From positions 12,022 through 34,596 of the forward strand of contig JAQGDQ010001565.1 in assembly GCA_030141605.1 (NCBI GenBank): DNA of 22,575 nucleotides. The letters run 5' to 3'. The notes under the pieces were generated by a model. That model saw nothing but the letters and a program-made list of their open reading frames with translations, did not search any database and was not told the DNA's origin. The DNA comes from Tubiluchus corallicola. Taxonomy: Eukaryota > Priapulida > Priapulimorpha > Priapulimorphida > Tubiluchidae. This document shows positions 1 to 9,699 of the stretch, piece by piece (the first letter of the stretch is position 1; each line of letters starts with the position of its first letter). A program made the position numbers and the translations under genes.

Positions 1-8
1 TGTATTAC

Positions 9-191
9 CTGTGTATTATGTGGCAGGACGGCAATCTTTGGCACGGTTTCCGCATCTTTCCTGTTTCTCTTCAGCTTCACGTTTTCATTAACAGCATCCA
101 CTGGCCCCTCACCTATCGTATCTATGTCAGTTTCTAACGCCTTGTTCGTATACTGACCCGAGGGTTCAACTGGCACTGTATGGACGGGTTC
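9..191 (-). CDS. Candidate internal exon, unrecognised protein
   Basis: Read on the minus strand, this 183-bp segment is bounded by an acceptor (pyrimidine-rich stretch ending TTTACAG) and a donor (CAG|GTAATA). One frame is open for all 61 codons and the other two contain stops. It would be a phase 0-0 exon. The peptide starts EPVHTVPVEPSGQYTNK and ends PKIAVLPHNTQ. It is hydrophilic, mixed acidic and basic, with no cysteine and no membrane segment, so it looks like a cytoplasmic tail or linker. The segment is clearly richer in G and C than the AT-rich DNA beside it. I do not recognise the family. Phase 0 at its start fits the phase-0 end of the candidate exon at 5562-5665, so the two may be consecutive exons. 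A chance open frame cannot be excluded. Confidence 0.5.
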
Positions 192-232
192 CTGTAAACA
201 CAGGGGAACTTACTCAGAGCACATTTCATGTT

Positions 233-452
233 TTCTTCATAATTTTATAATAATAATAATAATAATCATCATTTTTAATAATTATTATGATATTTAATAA
301 TATCATAATAATTATTTTTCATAATTTTATACTAATAACAATAATAATAATAATAATAATAATTATTATTATTATTTTTAATAATTATTATGATATTTAA
401 TAATATCATAATAATTATTTTTCATAATTTTATACTAATAACAATAATAATG

Positions 453-535
<83 letters not shown>

Positions 536-690
536 CATTTTTAATAATTATTATGATATTTAATAATATCATAATTATTTTTCATAATTTTATACTAATA
601 ATAACAATAATAATAATAATAATTATTATTATTTTTAATAATTATTATGATATTTAATAATATCATTATAATTATTTTTCATAAGTTTTG
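233..690. repeat. (TAA)n block with four palindromic units
   Basis: About four repeats of a composite unit: a (TAA)n/(ATT)n run, then a long inverted repeat, then TTTTTCATAATTTTATACTA. The inverted repeat has arms TAATTATTATGATATT and AATATCATAATAATTA around a TAAT loop. Copies lie near 279-314, 382-417, 545-577 and 639-674. The first two are perfect and the last two are slightly degraded. Units differ mainly in the number of TAA triplets. No coding content is seen. Confidence 0.85.
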
Positions 691-1095
691 AAGATTAACC
701 TCACGTTACTATATTTTGTTTAATTTCTGCACCAGTTGCAGAAAAAAAACTTTTCCAACATTCAGCACTGATAAGAAACAGATTAGTAATGGCCTCCAAA
801 AGTTTATTATAACTTTTAATAAGGGAAAAATTAAAAATGCCACTTCCTCACACTTCGGTTGCCATTCGTTTTTTTCAGCATTAAACAGAGACATTTATAA
901 CAAAGCATGTGCATGGCTTATTATCGTAGTTCAGTAGAAGTACAGTCATTTTTCGTAATTATTTGTGGTGTGTTAGAGTAGCAGGCACATTGGTAAACTG
1001 CTTTTTTGTGTGATGCTCTTTTGTTTAAATACATTACAAGGTAAAATGTCTTGCACAGAAAAGGTAGTGGAGCAGAACTAACTCCTTGGTGGTTC
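691..1095. other. Non-coding stretch, no gene recognised
   Basis: Short open frames exist on both strands at about 709-937, but they overlap each other and show neither a recognisable domain nor clear exon borders. The stretch runs into the retroelement-like 3' end that begins at about 1096. Confidence 0.5.
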
Positions 1096-1263
1096 AGGGT
1101 GGTTGACTTTGGTAATTTTTAGTTTTTCGCCACCCTTTCACCAATCACTTGAACACCATTAACACAGATAATTTATTCATTTAATAATCTTGTCACTTTG
1201 TATCATATTATCATATTATCGTTTCATGTTCTGTGTTTCTCTTGTAAAAAGGTGATTAATAAA
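1096..1263 (+). mobile_element. Dispersed retroelement 3' end, copy A (two-stem hairpin)
   Basis: The outer stem AGGGTGG (1096-1102) pairs perfectly with CCACCCT (1130-1136). The inner stem GACT/AGTT includes one G-U pair. TTTTTCGC follows the inner stem, as in copies B, C and D. About 130 nt later the sequence reads ATTAATAAAGATACTTGC and passes directly into the 40-bp minisatellite. It is interpreted as the 3' end of a non-LTR retrotransposon or SINE whose tail seeded the array. The element class is not known and no open frame is left. Confidence 0.45.
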
Positions 1264-4200
1264 GATACTTGCTTACTTGGCTAGACTTACTGATAAATCA
1301 ATTGATACTTGCTTACTTGGGTAGACTTACTGATAAATCAATTGATACTTGCTTACTTGGGTAGACTTACTGATAAATCAATTGATACTTGCTTACTTGG
1401 GTAGACTTACTGATAAATCAATTGATACTTTTTACTTGGCTAGACTTACTGATAAATCAATTGATACTTGCTTACTTGGGTAGACTTACTGATAAATCAA
1501 TTGATACTTTTTACTTGGCTAGACTTACTGATAAATCAATTGATACTTACTTACTTGGCTAGACTTACTGATAAATCAATTGATACTTTATTACTTGGCT
1601 AGACTTACTGAAACAATTGATACTTTATTACTTGGCTAGACTTACTGATAAATCAATTGATACTTTATTACTTGGCTAGACTTACTGATAAATCAATTGA
1701 TACTTTATTACTTGGCTAGACTTACTGATAAATCAATTGATACTTTATTACTTGGCTAGACTTACTGATAAATCAATTGATACTTGCTTACTTGGCTAGA
1801 CTTACTGATAAATCAATTGATACTTTTACTTGGCTAGACTAAAACAAACACCAACATGATAAATCAATTGATACTTTTACTTGGCTAGACTTACTGATAA
1901 TCAATTGATACTTTATTACTTGGCTAGACTTACTGATAAATCAATTGATACTTTATTACTTGGCTAGACTTACTGATAAATCAATTGATACTTTATTACT
2001 TGGCTAGACTTACTGATAAATCAATTGATACTTACTTACTTGGCTAGACTTACTGATAAATCATTTGATACTTTATTACTTGGCTAGACTTACTGACAAA
2101 TCAATTGATACTTTATTACTTGGCTAGACTTACTGATAAATCAATTGATACTTTATTACTTGGCTAGACTTACTGATAAATCAATTGATACTTTATTACT
2201 TGGCTAGACTTACTGATAAATCAATTGATACTTTATTACTTGGCTAGACTTACTGATAAATCAATTGATACTTTATTACTTGGCTAGACTTACTGATAAA
2301 TCAATTGATACTTTATTACTTGGCTAGACTTACTGATAAATCAATTGATACTTTATTACTTGGCTAGACTTACTGATAAATCAATTGATACTTGCTTACT
2401 TGGCTAGACTTACTGATAAATCAATTGATACTTTATTACTTGGCTAGACTTACTGATAAATCAATTGATACTTTATTACTTGGCTAGACTTACTGATAAA
2501 TCAATTGATACTTTATTACTTGGCTAGACTTACTGATAAATCAATTGATACTTTATTACTTGGCTAGACTTACTGATAAATCAATTGATACTTTATTACT
2601 TGGCTAGACTTACTGATAAATCAATTGATACTTTATTACTTGGCTAGACTTACTGATAAATCAATTGATACTTTATTACTTGGCTAGACTTACTGATAAA
2701 TCAATTGATACTTTATTACTTGGCTAGACTTACTGATAAATCAATGATACTTTATTACTTGGCTAGACTACTGATAAATCAATGATACTTTATTACTTGG
2801 CTAGACTCACTGATAAATCAACTGATACTTTATTACTTGGCTAGACTCACTGATAAATCAATTGATACTTTATTACTTGGCTAGACTCACTGATAAATCA
2901 ATTGATACTTTATTACTTGGCTAGACTCACTGATAAATCAACTGATACTTTATTACTTGGCTAGACTTACTGATAAATCAATTGATACTTTATTACTTGG
3001 CTAGACTTACTGATAAATCAATTGATACTTTATTACTTGGCTAGACTTACTGATAAATCAATTGATACTTTATTACTTGGCTAGACTTACTGATAAATCA
3101 ATTGATACTTTATTACTTGGGTAGACTTACTGATAAATCAATTGATACTTTTTACTTGGGTAGACTTACTGATAAATCAATTGATACTTTTTACTTGGCT
3201 AGACTTACTGATAAATCATTTGATACTTTATTACTTGGGTAGACTTACTGATAAATCAATTGATACTTTTTACTTGGCTAGACTTACTGATAAATCAATT
3301 GATACTTTATTACTTGGCTAGACTTACTGATAAATCAATTGATACTTGCTTACTTGGCTAGACTTACTGATAAATCAATTGATACTTGCTTACTTGGCTA
3401 GACTTACTGATAAATCAATTGATACTTTTTACTTGGCTAGACTTACTGATAAATCAATTGATACTTTTTACTTGGCTAGACTTACTGATAAATCAATTGA
3501 TACTTACTTACTTGGCTAGACTTACTGATAAATCATTTGATACTTTATTACTTGGCTAGACTTACTGACAAATCAATTGATACTTTATTACTTGGCTAGA
3601 CTTACTGATAAATCAACTGATACTTTATTACTTGGCTAGACTTACTGATAAATCAATTGATACTTGCTTACTTGGCTAGACTTACTGATAAATCAATTGA
3701 TACTTGCTTACTTGGCTAGACTTACTGATAAATCAATTGATACTTTTTACTTGGCTAGACTCACTGATAAATCAACTGATACTTTATTACTTGGCTAGAC
3801 TTACTGATAAATCAACTGATACTTTATTACTTGGGTAGACTTACTGATAAATCAATTGATACTTTTTACTTGGCTAGACTCACTGATAAATCAATTGATA
3901 CTTACTTACTTGGCTAGACTTACTGATAAATCATTTGATACTTTATTACTTGGCTAGACTTACTGACAAATCAATTGATACTTTATTACTTGGCTAGACT
4001 TACTGATAAATCATTTGATACTTTATTACTTGGCTAGACTTACTGACAAATCAATTGATACTTTATTACTTGGCTAGACTTACTGATAAATCAACTGATA
4101 CTTTATTACTTGGCTAGACTTACTGATAAATCAATTGATACTTGCTTACTTGGCTAGACTTACTGATAAATCAATTGATACTTGCTTACTTGGCTAGACT

Positions 4201-5377
4201 TACTGATAAATCAATTGATACTTTTTACTTGGCTAGACTTGCTGATAAATCAATTGATACTTTATTACTTGGCTAGACTTACTGATAAATCAATTGATAC
4301 TTTATTACCTGGCTAGACTTACTGATAAATCAATTCATACTTTATTACTTGGCTAGACTTACTGATAAATCAATTGATACTTTATTCCTTGGCTAGACTT
4401 ACTGATAAATCAACTGATACTTTATTACTTGGCTAGACTTACTGATAAATCAATTGATACTTTATTACTTGGCTAGACTTACTGATAAATCAATTGATAC
4501 TTTATTACTTGGCTAGACTTACTGATAAATCAACTGGTACTTTATTACTTGGCTAGACTTACTGATAAATCAACTGATACTTTATTACTTGGCTAGACTC
4601 ACTGATAAATCAACTGATACTTTATTACTTGGCTAGACTCACTGATAAATCAACTGATACTTTATTACTTGGCTAGACTCACTGATAAATCAATTGATAC
4701 TTTATTACTTGGCTAGACTCACTGATAAATCAACTGATACTTTATTACTTGGCTAGACTCACTGATAAATCAATTGATACTTTATTACTTGGCTAGACTC
4801 ACTGATAAATCAATTGATACTTTATTACTTGGCTAGACTTACTGATAGATCAATTGATACTTTATTACTTGGCTAGACTCACTGATAAATCAACTGATAC
4901 TTTATTACTTGGCTAGACTCACTGATAAATCAACTGATACTTTATTACTTGGCTAGACTCACTGATAAATCAACTGATACTTTATTACTTGGCTAGACTC
5001 AGTGATAAATCAACTGATACTTTATTACTTGGCTAGACTCACTGATAAATCAATTGATACTTGCTTACTTGGCTAGACTTACTGATAAATCAATTGATAC
5101 TTTATTACTTGGCTAGACTTACTGATAAATCAATTGATACTTTATTACTTGGCTAGACTTACTGATAGATCAATTGATACTTTATTACTTGGCTAGACTT
5201 ACTGATAGATCAATTGATACTTTATTACTTGGCTAGACTTACTGATAGATCAATTGATACTTTATTACTTGGCTAGACTTACTGATAGATCAATTGATAC
5301 TTTATTACTTGGCTAGACTTACTGATAGATCAATTGATACTTTATTACTTGGCTAGACTTACTGATAAATCAATTGA
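1264..5377. repeat. 40-bp minisatellite, about 100 copies
   Basis: Head-to-tail array. The unit is GATACTTTATTACTTGGCTA followed by GACTTACTGATAAATCAATT. Common variants replace TTTATTACTT with GCTTACTT, ACTTACTT or a shorter TTTTTACTT, giving units of 38-40 bp. Others are ACTCAC for ACTTAC, CAACTG or CATTTG for CAATTG, GACAAATC for GATAAATC and GATAGATC near the right end. Variants occur in runs (for example ACTCAC with CAACTG at 4600-5050, and GATAGATC at 5160-5340) and in repeated multi-unit patterns, which shows higher-order duplication. Nearly every unit holds the 10-bp palindrome ATCAATTGAT or a one-base variant. It may sit inside the intron of the minus-strand gene. Confidence 0.97.
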
Positions 5378-5480
5378 ATCCACTCACACTAAATGATTAA
5401 AAAGGCATGAGGTGCAGTTTAGCAATGCAGACAAAGCATCTTTGAAACTGGCACCCTTATCATATTATCTATATCAACCA

Positions 5481-6131
5481 TTATGCACTGAATATATAAA
5501 AATTTGCTGTAAGTAATACAGCAAGACGATTCAAAATTAACAACAATACAGCATACTCAACCTGACACTTTGGTTTTAGTACCGGGGAAGGTCTGGTGTC
5601 AATATCTGAGGCGTCGATGTAATCCAAATCAATACCTTCACCAAATGATGAATGGATATTCTCATCTAAAATCATGAAAGAAAAAATAACTGAACAATAA
5701 TCGTGTGGACATGTTAATTTTTCATGCTGTTTGACACCTTTGCAGCTAGAATCAACACCAGGAATAATTAATGGTTGTGGCAGGACCAGGATGTAACTGA
5801 TCACCAAAGTTAATCCTCCATGACGAGATACTGAACTGGCATAGTTATTTGAGCCATGTTCGGAAGTGAATCCCTGGGGGATAATTAATGGTTGTGGCGG
5901 GACCAGGATGTAACTGATCACCAAAGTTAATCCTCTATGACGAGATACTGAACTGGCATAGTTATTTGAGCCATGTTCGGAAGTGAATCCCTGGAGGTAA
6001 ACAGCCAGGATCAGCATGGCAAATGCAGACATGAAGAGTGAGTATTGAATAATGAGGTCAGGAAATAAAAACTGACCATCGACTGACCTCGGCATTACGT
6101 AACTATGGTCTTGAAGGGTAATAGTGACCAT
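5481..6131 (-). CDS. 216-codon open frame, unrecognised, possibly exonic
   Basis: A 651-bp open frame in AT-rich DNA, longer than expected by chance. The N-terminal part has a strongly hydrophobic stretch (about residues 22-46, LIIQYSLFMSAFAMLILAVY) that could span a membrane. A 39-residue segment starting QGFTSEHGSNNY then occurs twice in tandem, with a hydrophobic end (LVISYILV). Next comes a cysteine-containing piece (DSSCKG, TCPHDYC). The part at 5562-5665 has its own good splice sites, so the frame probably mixes exons and intron instead of being one intact gene. Possible internal acceptors are the CTCCAG and CCCCAG just before each GGATTC. No family is recognised. The ATG at 6131 is only the first in frame, not a demonstrated start. 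Confidence 0.35.
   Translation of the reverse strand: MVTITLQDHSYVMPRSVDGQFLFPDLIIQYSLFMSAFAMLILAVYLQGFTSEHGSNNYASSVSRHRGLTLVISYILVPPQPLIIPQGFTSEHGSNNYASSVSRHGGLTLVISYILVLPQPLIIPGVDSSCKGVKQHEKLTCPHDYCSVIFSFMILDENIHSSFGEGIDLDYIDASDIDTRPSPVLKPKCQVEYAVLLLILNRLAVLLTANFYIFSA
5562..5665 (-). CDS. Candidate internal exon, unrecognised protein
   Basis: Minus-strand 104-bp segment with a strong acceptor (TTTTTTCTTTCATGATTTTAG) and a donor (CAG|GTTGAG). It would start in phase 1 and end in phase 0, encoding (D)ENIHSSFGEGIDLDYID then ASDIDTRPSPVLKPKCQ. The peptide is acidic and hydrophilic, with spaced aspartates and a proline-rich end. It lies within the longer open frame 5481-6131, which continues through both borders. 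The splice sites are nevertheless better than expected by chance, and the phase-0 end matches the phase-0 start of the candidate exon at 9-191. The upstream partner exon is uncertain; a donor AAAG|GTGTCA near 5740 would give the required phase. Confidence 0.45.
5764..5997. repeat. Tandem duplication, 2 x 117 bp
   Basis: Copies at 5764-5880 and 5881-5997, both beginning ATAATTAATGGTTGTGGC on the plus strand, differ at only a few positions (for example CAGG/CGGG and CTCC/CTCT). The length is 39 codons, so the minus-strand reading frame runs through both copies. Such similarity implies a recent duplication. Confidence 0.95.
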
Positions 6132-6471
6132 TATACTGTTGTGTGCATTGCATTTTTTATTATCTTAGCTCTCTATAAGCACTGGGTAACCTGCAGTTAA
6201 TACATTTGCCACAGCCTGGCATACACAGTCACGGTTGTTGCTATTTCTATTCCTTATTTCTATTTATTGTCGGTAGCACGCTAACTTATGGTCTGTTTTA
6301 GCAGATGTCAGTAGCATTTTAAGTGAAAGTCTCAGTAATAATTACTAACCTTAAATATTATTATCATTGCTGACACAATGAGAAATGACGTGGTGTTAAA
6401 AACTGCAGTTGTGTTAAAAACTGCAGTTAGGTGTGGCGTTGAAAACTTTTACACACGAAACAGATGCGCTC
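6132..6471. other. Non-coding stretch with a small tandem duplication
   Basis: No exon or RNA gene is recognised. At about 6393-6428 the motif GTTAAAAACTGCAGTT occurs twice in a row. Confidence 0.5.
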
Positions 6472-7587
6472 GTGCATGAGGTAGGGGTGAGTTCAAGGGG
6501 ATTGAACATTTCTATTATGAGTTTCAATACTTTTGCCACATTCTAATTATTCTTTTACTGTGCAAGAGGTAGGGCAAGTTCAAGGGGATTGAACATTTCT
6601 ATTATGAGTTTCAATACTTTTGCCGCATTCTAATTATTCTTTTACTGTGCAAGAGGTAGGGCAAGTTCAAGGGGATTGAACATTTCTATTATGAGTTTCA
6701 ATACTTTTGCCGCATTCTAATTATTCTTTTACTGTGCAAGAGGTAGGGCAAGTTCAAGGGGATTGAACATTTCTATTATGAGTTTCAATACTTTTGTCAC
6801 ATTCTAATTATTCTTTTACTGTGCATGAGGTAGGGCAAGTTCAAGGGGATTGAACATTTCTATTATGAGTTTCAATACTTTTGCCACCTTCTAATTATTC
6901 TTTTACTGTGCAAGAGGTAGGGCAAGTTCAAGGGGATTGAACATTTCTATTATGAGTTTCAATACTTTTGCCACATTCTAATTATTCTTTTACTGTGCAA
7001 GAGGTAGGGCAAGTTCAAGGGGATTGAACATTTCTATTATGAGTTTCAATACTTTTGCCACATTCTAATTATTCTTTTACTGTGCAAGAGGTAGGGCAAG
7101 TTCAAGGGGATTGAACATTTCTATTATGAGTTTCAATACTTTTGCCACATTCTAATTATTCTTTTACTGTGCAAGAGGTAGGGCAAGTTCAAGGGGATTG
7201 AACATTTCTATTATGAGTTTCAATACTTTTGCCACATTCTAATTATTCTTTTACTGTGCAAGAGGTAGGGCAAGTTCAAGGGGATTGAACATTTCTATTA
7301 TGAGTTTCAATACTTTTGCCACATTCTAATTATTCTTTTACTGTGCAAGAGGTAGGGCAAGTTCAAGGGGATTGAACATTTCTATTATGAGTTTCAATAC
7401 TTTTGCCACCTTCTAATTATTCTTTTACTGTGCAAGAGGTAGGGCAAGTTCAAGGGGATTGAACATTTCTATTATGAGTTTCAATACTTTTGCCACCTTC
7501 TAATTATTCTTTTACTGTGCAAGAGGTAGGGCAAGTTCAAGGGGATTGAACATTTCTATTATGAGTTTCAATACTTTTGCCACATTC
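6472..7587. repeat. 87-bp minisatellite, about 13 copies
   Basis: The unit begins GTGCAAGAGGTAGGGCAAGT and ends CTAATTATTCTTTTACT. The copies are nearly identical, with single-base changes (CACATT/CGCATT/CACCTT, GCAAGAGG/GCATGAGG). The first copy is the most diverged (GGTAGGGGTGAG). The last is cut off after CCACATTCT. Each unit carries a 6-bp inverted repeat, GTTCAA-GGGGA-TTGAAC. No long open frame runs through the units. Confidence 0.96.
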
Positions 7588-7760
7588 TCCACACCAACAA
7601 ATATGCACAGGTGATAGCACAAGTTGTTGTAATAATTACGAGTTTTATATTTAGGCAAAATTCAAACTAAAAATGCAAGACGTATAGCAACTGGTAACAC
7701 TTGAGATGTTTTCACTCCAGAAGACCTTGCAAAACATTTGGAGAAACGTTTTCATGTCTT

Positions 7761-7773
7761 GTAGCAGATGCTT
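7761..7773. repeat. Target-site duplication, left copy
   Basis: GTAGCAGATGCTT, repeated exactly at 8335-8347. The two copies bracket the retroelement remnant and its (AAG)n tail, as expected for target-primed insertion. Removing the element joins the flanks into one continuous sequence. Confidence 0.8.
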
Positions 7774-7933
7774 GTAGGGATGACGGAGAACCGAATGAAC
7801 TGGAGGTAACAGGGGTGACAAGAGAGGAGGTGAAATTAGCATTAAAAAAAATGAAAAATGGCAAATCTACGGCCCTAATCTATGGGCTGGAAGCAGGCAA
7901 GCAGCACCTCTAAAGAAGAACGAAGAGAAGAAA

Positions 7934-8281
7934 ATGGATGTGGCGGAGATGAGGATGTTGAGATGGATGGTGGGAGTAACAAGAAGGGATAAAATCAGGA
8001 ATAGTAATATTAGAGGAACAGTGAAAGTAGTGGAAGCTTCGAAAACGATACAAGAGGCAAGATTGCGATGGTATGGGCACCTGAAAAGAAGAGTCGGGGA
8101 AGATCATGTGGGAAGGGAGGTCATGGAAATGGAAGTGCTGGGAAATAGAAGAAGCGGACGACCCGAGCTGAGATGGTTTGAATGTATTAATGGAGACCTT
8201 AGAGAGAAGAACATAAACGAAGAGATGGTCAACAACAGGAATGCGTGGAGAAGACTCATTCACAACGGCGACCCTGCATAG
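7934..8281 (+). pseudogene. C-terminal fragment of LINE reverse transcriptase ORF
   Basis: Open frame of 115 codons beginning MDVAEMRMLRWMVGVTRRDK, followed by the usual RLRWYGHLKRR, GRPELRW and NAWRRLIHNGDP motifs. This order (AEMRMLRW, IRGT, RLRWYGH, RGRP-x-x-RW, WRRLI) is the familiar C-terminus of many LINE ORF2 proteins. The methionine is not a real start: the frame is open upstream (PLKKNEEKK) and was originally continuous with the reverse transcriptase. The stop before the AAG tail is probably the native one. Confidence 0.8.
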
Positions 8282-8293
8282 GGAAAAGCTGGG

Positions 8294-8305
8294 AAGAAGA
8301 AGAAG

Positions 8306-8334
<29 letters not shown>
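8294..8334. repeat. (AAG)n tail of the retroelement
   Basis: About 13-14 perfect AAG triplets directly after the element's 3' end and directly before the right target-site duplication. This placement marks it as part of the inserted copy. Confidence 0.9.
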
Positions 8335-8337
<3 letters not shown>

Positions 8338-8347
8338 GCAGATGCTT
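8335..8347. repeat. Target-site duplication, right copy
   Basis: Exact second copy of GTAGCAGATGCTT, directly following the AAG tail. The first G could also belong to the tail, so the duplication is 12 or 13 bp. Confidence 0.8.
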
Positions 8348-8655
8348 TCATAACATTTCCAATCAACAGGGTCATAAGAGAAAAGTGCAAACGTTATCCT
8401 TAGTAGAGTAATAGCAAAGTGTTTTTATCATTTCATAACAATTTTCACCTGTATTTCACATAAAATCTAAATGCAATTTTTACTTCAATCAAGATTGAGC
8501 TTATTTTGTTGCCCGCTAATTAAACTACATGTATATTCTTTTCTTTGGATTACATAGAAAATGTCATAATTTTAAAAATTGCCAATGTTTCCTAAATTAA
8601 ACTGATAAAATTAATGCCCACCAGTGTCTAAAAAATCTTTTGATCTATATTCGGT
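8348..8655. other. AT-rich non-coding stretch
   Basis: Nothing recognisable apart from the flank of the inserted element. Confidence 0.5.
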
Positions 8656-8825
8656 AAAGGATATCAGACTAGGTGACTTTATAGTCTTTTCGCTATCCTT
8701 TCTCTAGTTCTAGATCTATCTATACATTTTAACCATTTTTCAAAACTTATTAGAGATTCTTTTATTAACCATGTTTTATTGTAACACTATAAAGAGATAA
8801 GTAAATTGAAATTGAATTGAATAGA
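8656..8825 (+). mobile_element. Dispersed retroelement 3' end, copy B (two-stem hairpin)
   Basis: The outer stem AAAGGATA (8656-8663) pairs perfectly with TATCCTTT (8694-8701). The inner stem is GACT-TTAT-AGTC (8675-8686), followed by the shared TTTTCGC. The flank is pyrimidine-rich (TTTCTCTAG), as in copy C. About 100 nt further the sequence ends in a short (AATTG)-like run (GAAATTGAATTGAATAG), interpreted as the tail. No coding sequence is recognised. Confidence 0.45.
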
Positions 8826-9230
8826 GTAATTTACCAAATTGCCAGCCCAGCAGTGCCTCAAAGTGAAGAATGTAGACCCAAAAAAAGTTACTGAAATGCC
8901 ACCTGTTGACCATTTTATGTAACTTACTTCCCCTTTTCTAATTTATATCCCCTCTAACTTTACTACTTTGTTGATTTAGCAGATCTGTATACATACCATC
9001 CACAAGACCTTCTTTGGATATCGACTTCTGGTTTACTATATTCGACATATTGCTGCACGGGTACACACCTCAGCAGCTGAATTTCATATCATATCCAGCA
9101 GGTTCATCATTTCATTCTGCCTGTGCATTTATCCGTCACATCCTGTTAACGAAACCGTGCATGAAATAAGTGAATTTCACCGACCGACATTAAACAAAAT
9201 TGCTCACAACAACAGCCACGTACAAGCTAA
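8826..9230. other. Mostly non-coding stretch with one weak exon candidate
   Basis: Holds the weak minus-strand first-exon candidate at 8997-9048, listed separately. Nothing else is recognised. Confidence 0.4.
8997..9048 (-). CDS. Weak candidate for a short first coding exon
   Basis: On the minus strand an ATG opens MSNIVNQKSISKEGLVD and runs to the donor GGATG|GTATGT, ending in phase 1. The donor is close to consensus. It could be a 5' exon of the minus-strand gene with candidate exons at 5562-5665 and 9-191. The frame stays open past the donor, no family is recognised and the segment is only 52 bp, so chance is a real possibility. Confidence 0.2.
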
Positions 9231-9551
9231 GTTTAGATTTAGATTTAGATTTAATATTTTATTTCAAACTTCACAAAGTTCATATACACATCACAAATTA
9301 ATACAAACAATACAATAAATCATGAAACACAACAGTAACACAAATAACAATTAACGATATAACAAACTACGCCAATGACGTCTAATTACAGAAGTAAAGT
9401 TTGCATCACTGTTTAAAATGTTCTTGCATATAAAATTTTCACTCTTATTCAGCCTGACGTATAAACTGTATGCACATTTTCTGTGAATAACATCAAAATA
9501 AATAAGATTAAGTCTAGTAGAAAGTACGGCAACACTGACCCAGTGCAGCAC
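9231..9551 (-). mobile_element. CR1/L2-like retrotransposon 3' fragment, copy E
   Basis: The minus strand encodes a reverse transcriptase C-terminus: CAYSLYVRLNKSENFICKNI, then SDANFTSVIRRHWRSLLY and a stop. This is the R/V-R-L-N ... WRHW-x-x-LLY ending seen in CR1/L2-like LINEs. The 3' UTR ends in a small stem-loop (AACTT-loop-AAGTT, 9267-9280), then GTTTGAAATAAAA and a (TAAATC)n tail at 9231-9256. The 5' limit is unclear; the sequence up to about 9700 may also belong to it. Copy F at 14660-14873 matches in coding end, stem-loop and tail. Confidence 0.7.
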
Positions 9552-9699
9552 ATGACAGATAATGACATCAGAGACAGGAGAGTAAAGCTGTTACACACCA
9601 GCCTGTACAGGTTAGCTATTAGTGTGACACATTTTTTACTGTTTGTCAAAATAATGAGGCAACGCCTGCAGGGCAGGAATGGGGTGCTCATTGCATAGT

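Larger units (their letters stand above)
7774..8334 (+). mobile_element. Internally deleted non-LTR retrotransposon
   Basis: About 560 bp bounded by a 13-bp target-site duplication and ending in (AAG)n. The first part encodes EVTGVTREEVKLALKKMKNG, typical of the finger region of LINE reverse transcriptases just before the usual GPDGI motif. The frame then jumps directly to ALIYGLEA, which resembles the Y-G-x-E motif downstream of the polymerase domain. The catalytic core, including the YADD-type box, is therefore missing. A frameshift follows at about 7890-7915, and the rest of the C-terminus is open (next entry). Such tails and 3' ends fit RTE- or jockey-like elements, but the clade is not certain. 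It is dead as an autonomous element. Confidence 0.85.

Noticed and set aside
709-937. Two overlapping small open frames on opposite strands
   Set aside because: Neither has a domain, good splice borders or support from neighbours.
1264-7587. CRISPR-like appearance of the 40-bp and 87-bp arrays
   Set aside because: The units are contiguous without unique spacers, no cas genes are present, and the DNA is eukaryotic. These are minisatellites.
7701-7773. Start codon at 7701 as the beginning of the LINE protein
   Set aside because: The target-site duplication places the element's left end at about 7774, so the first 24 codons of that frame are flanking DNA.
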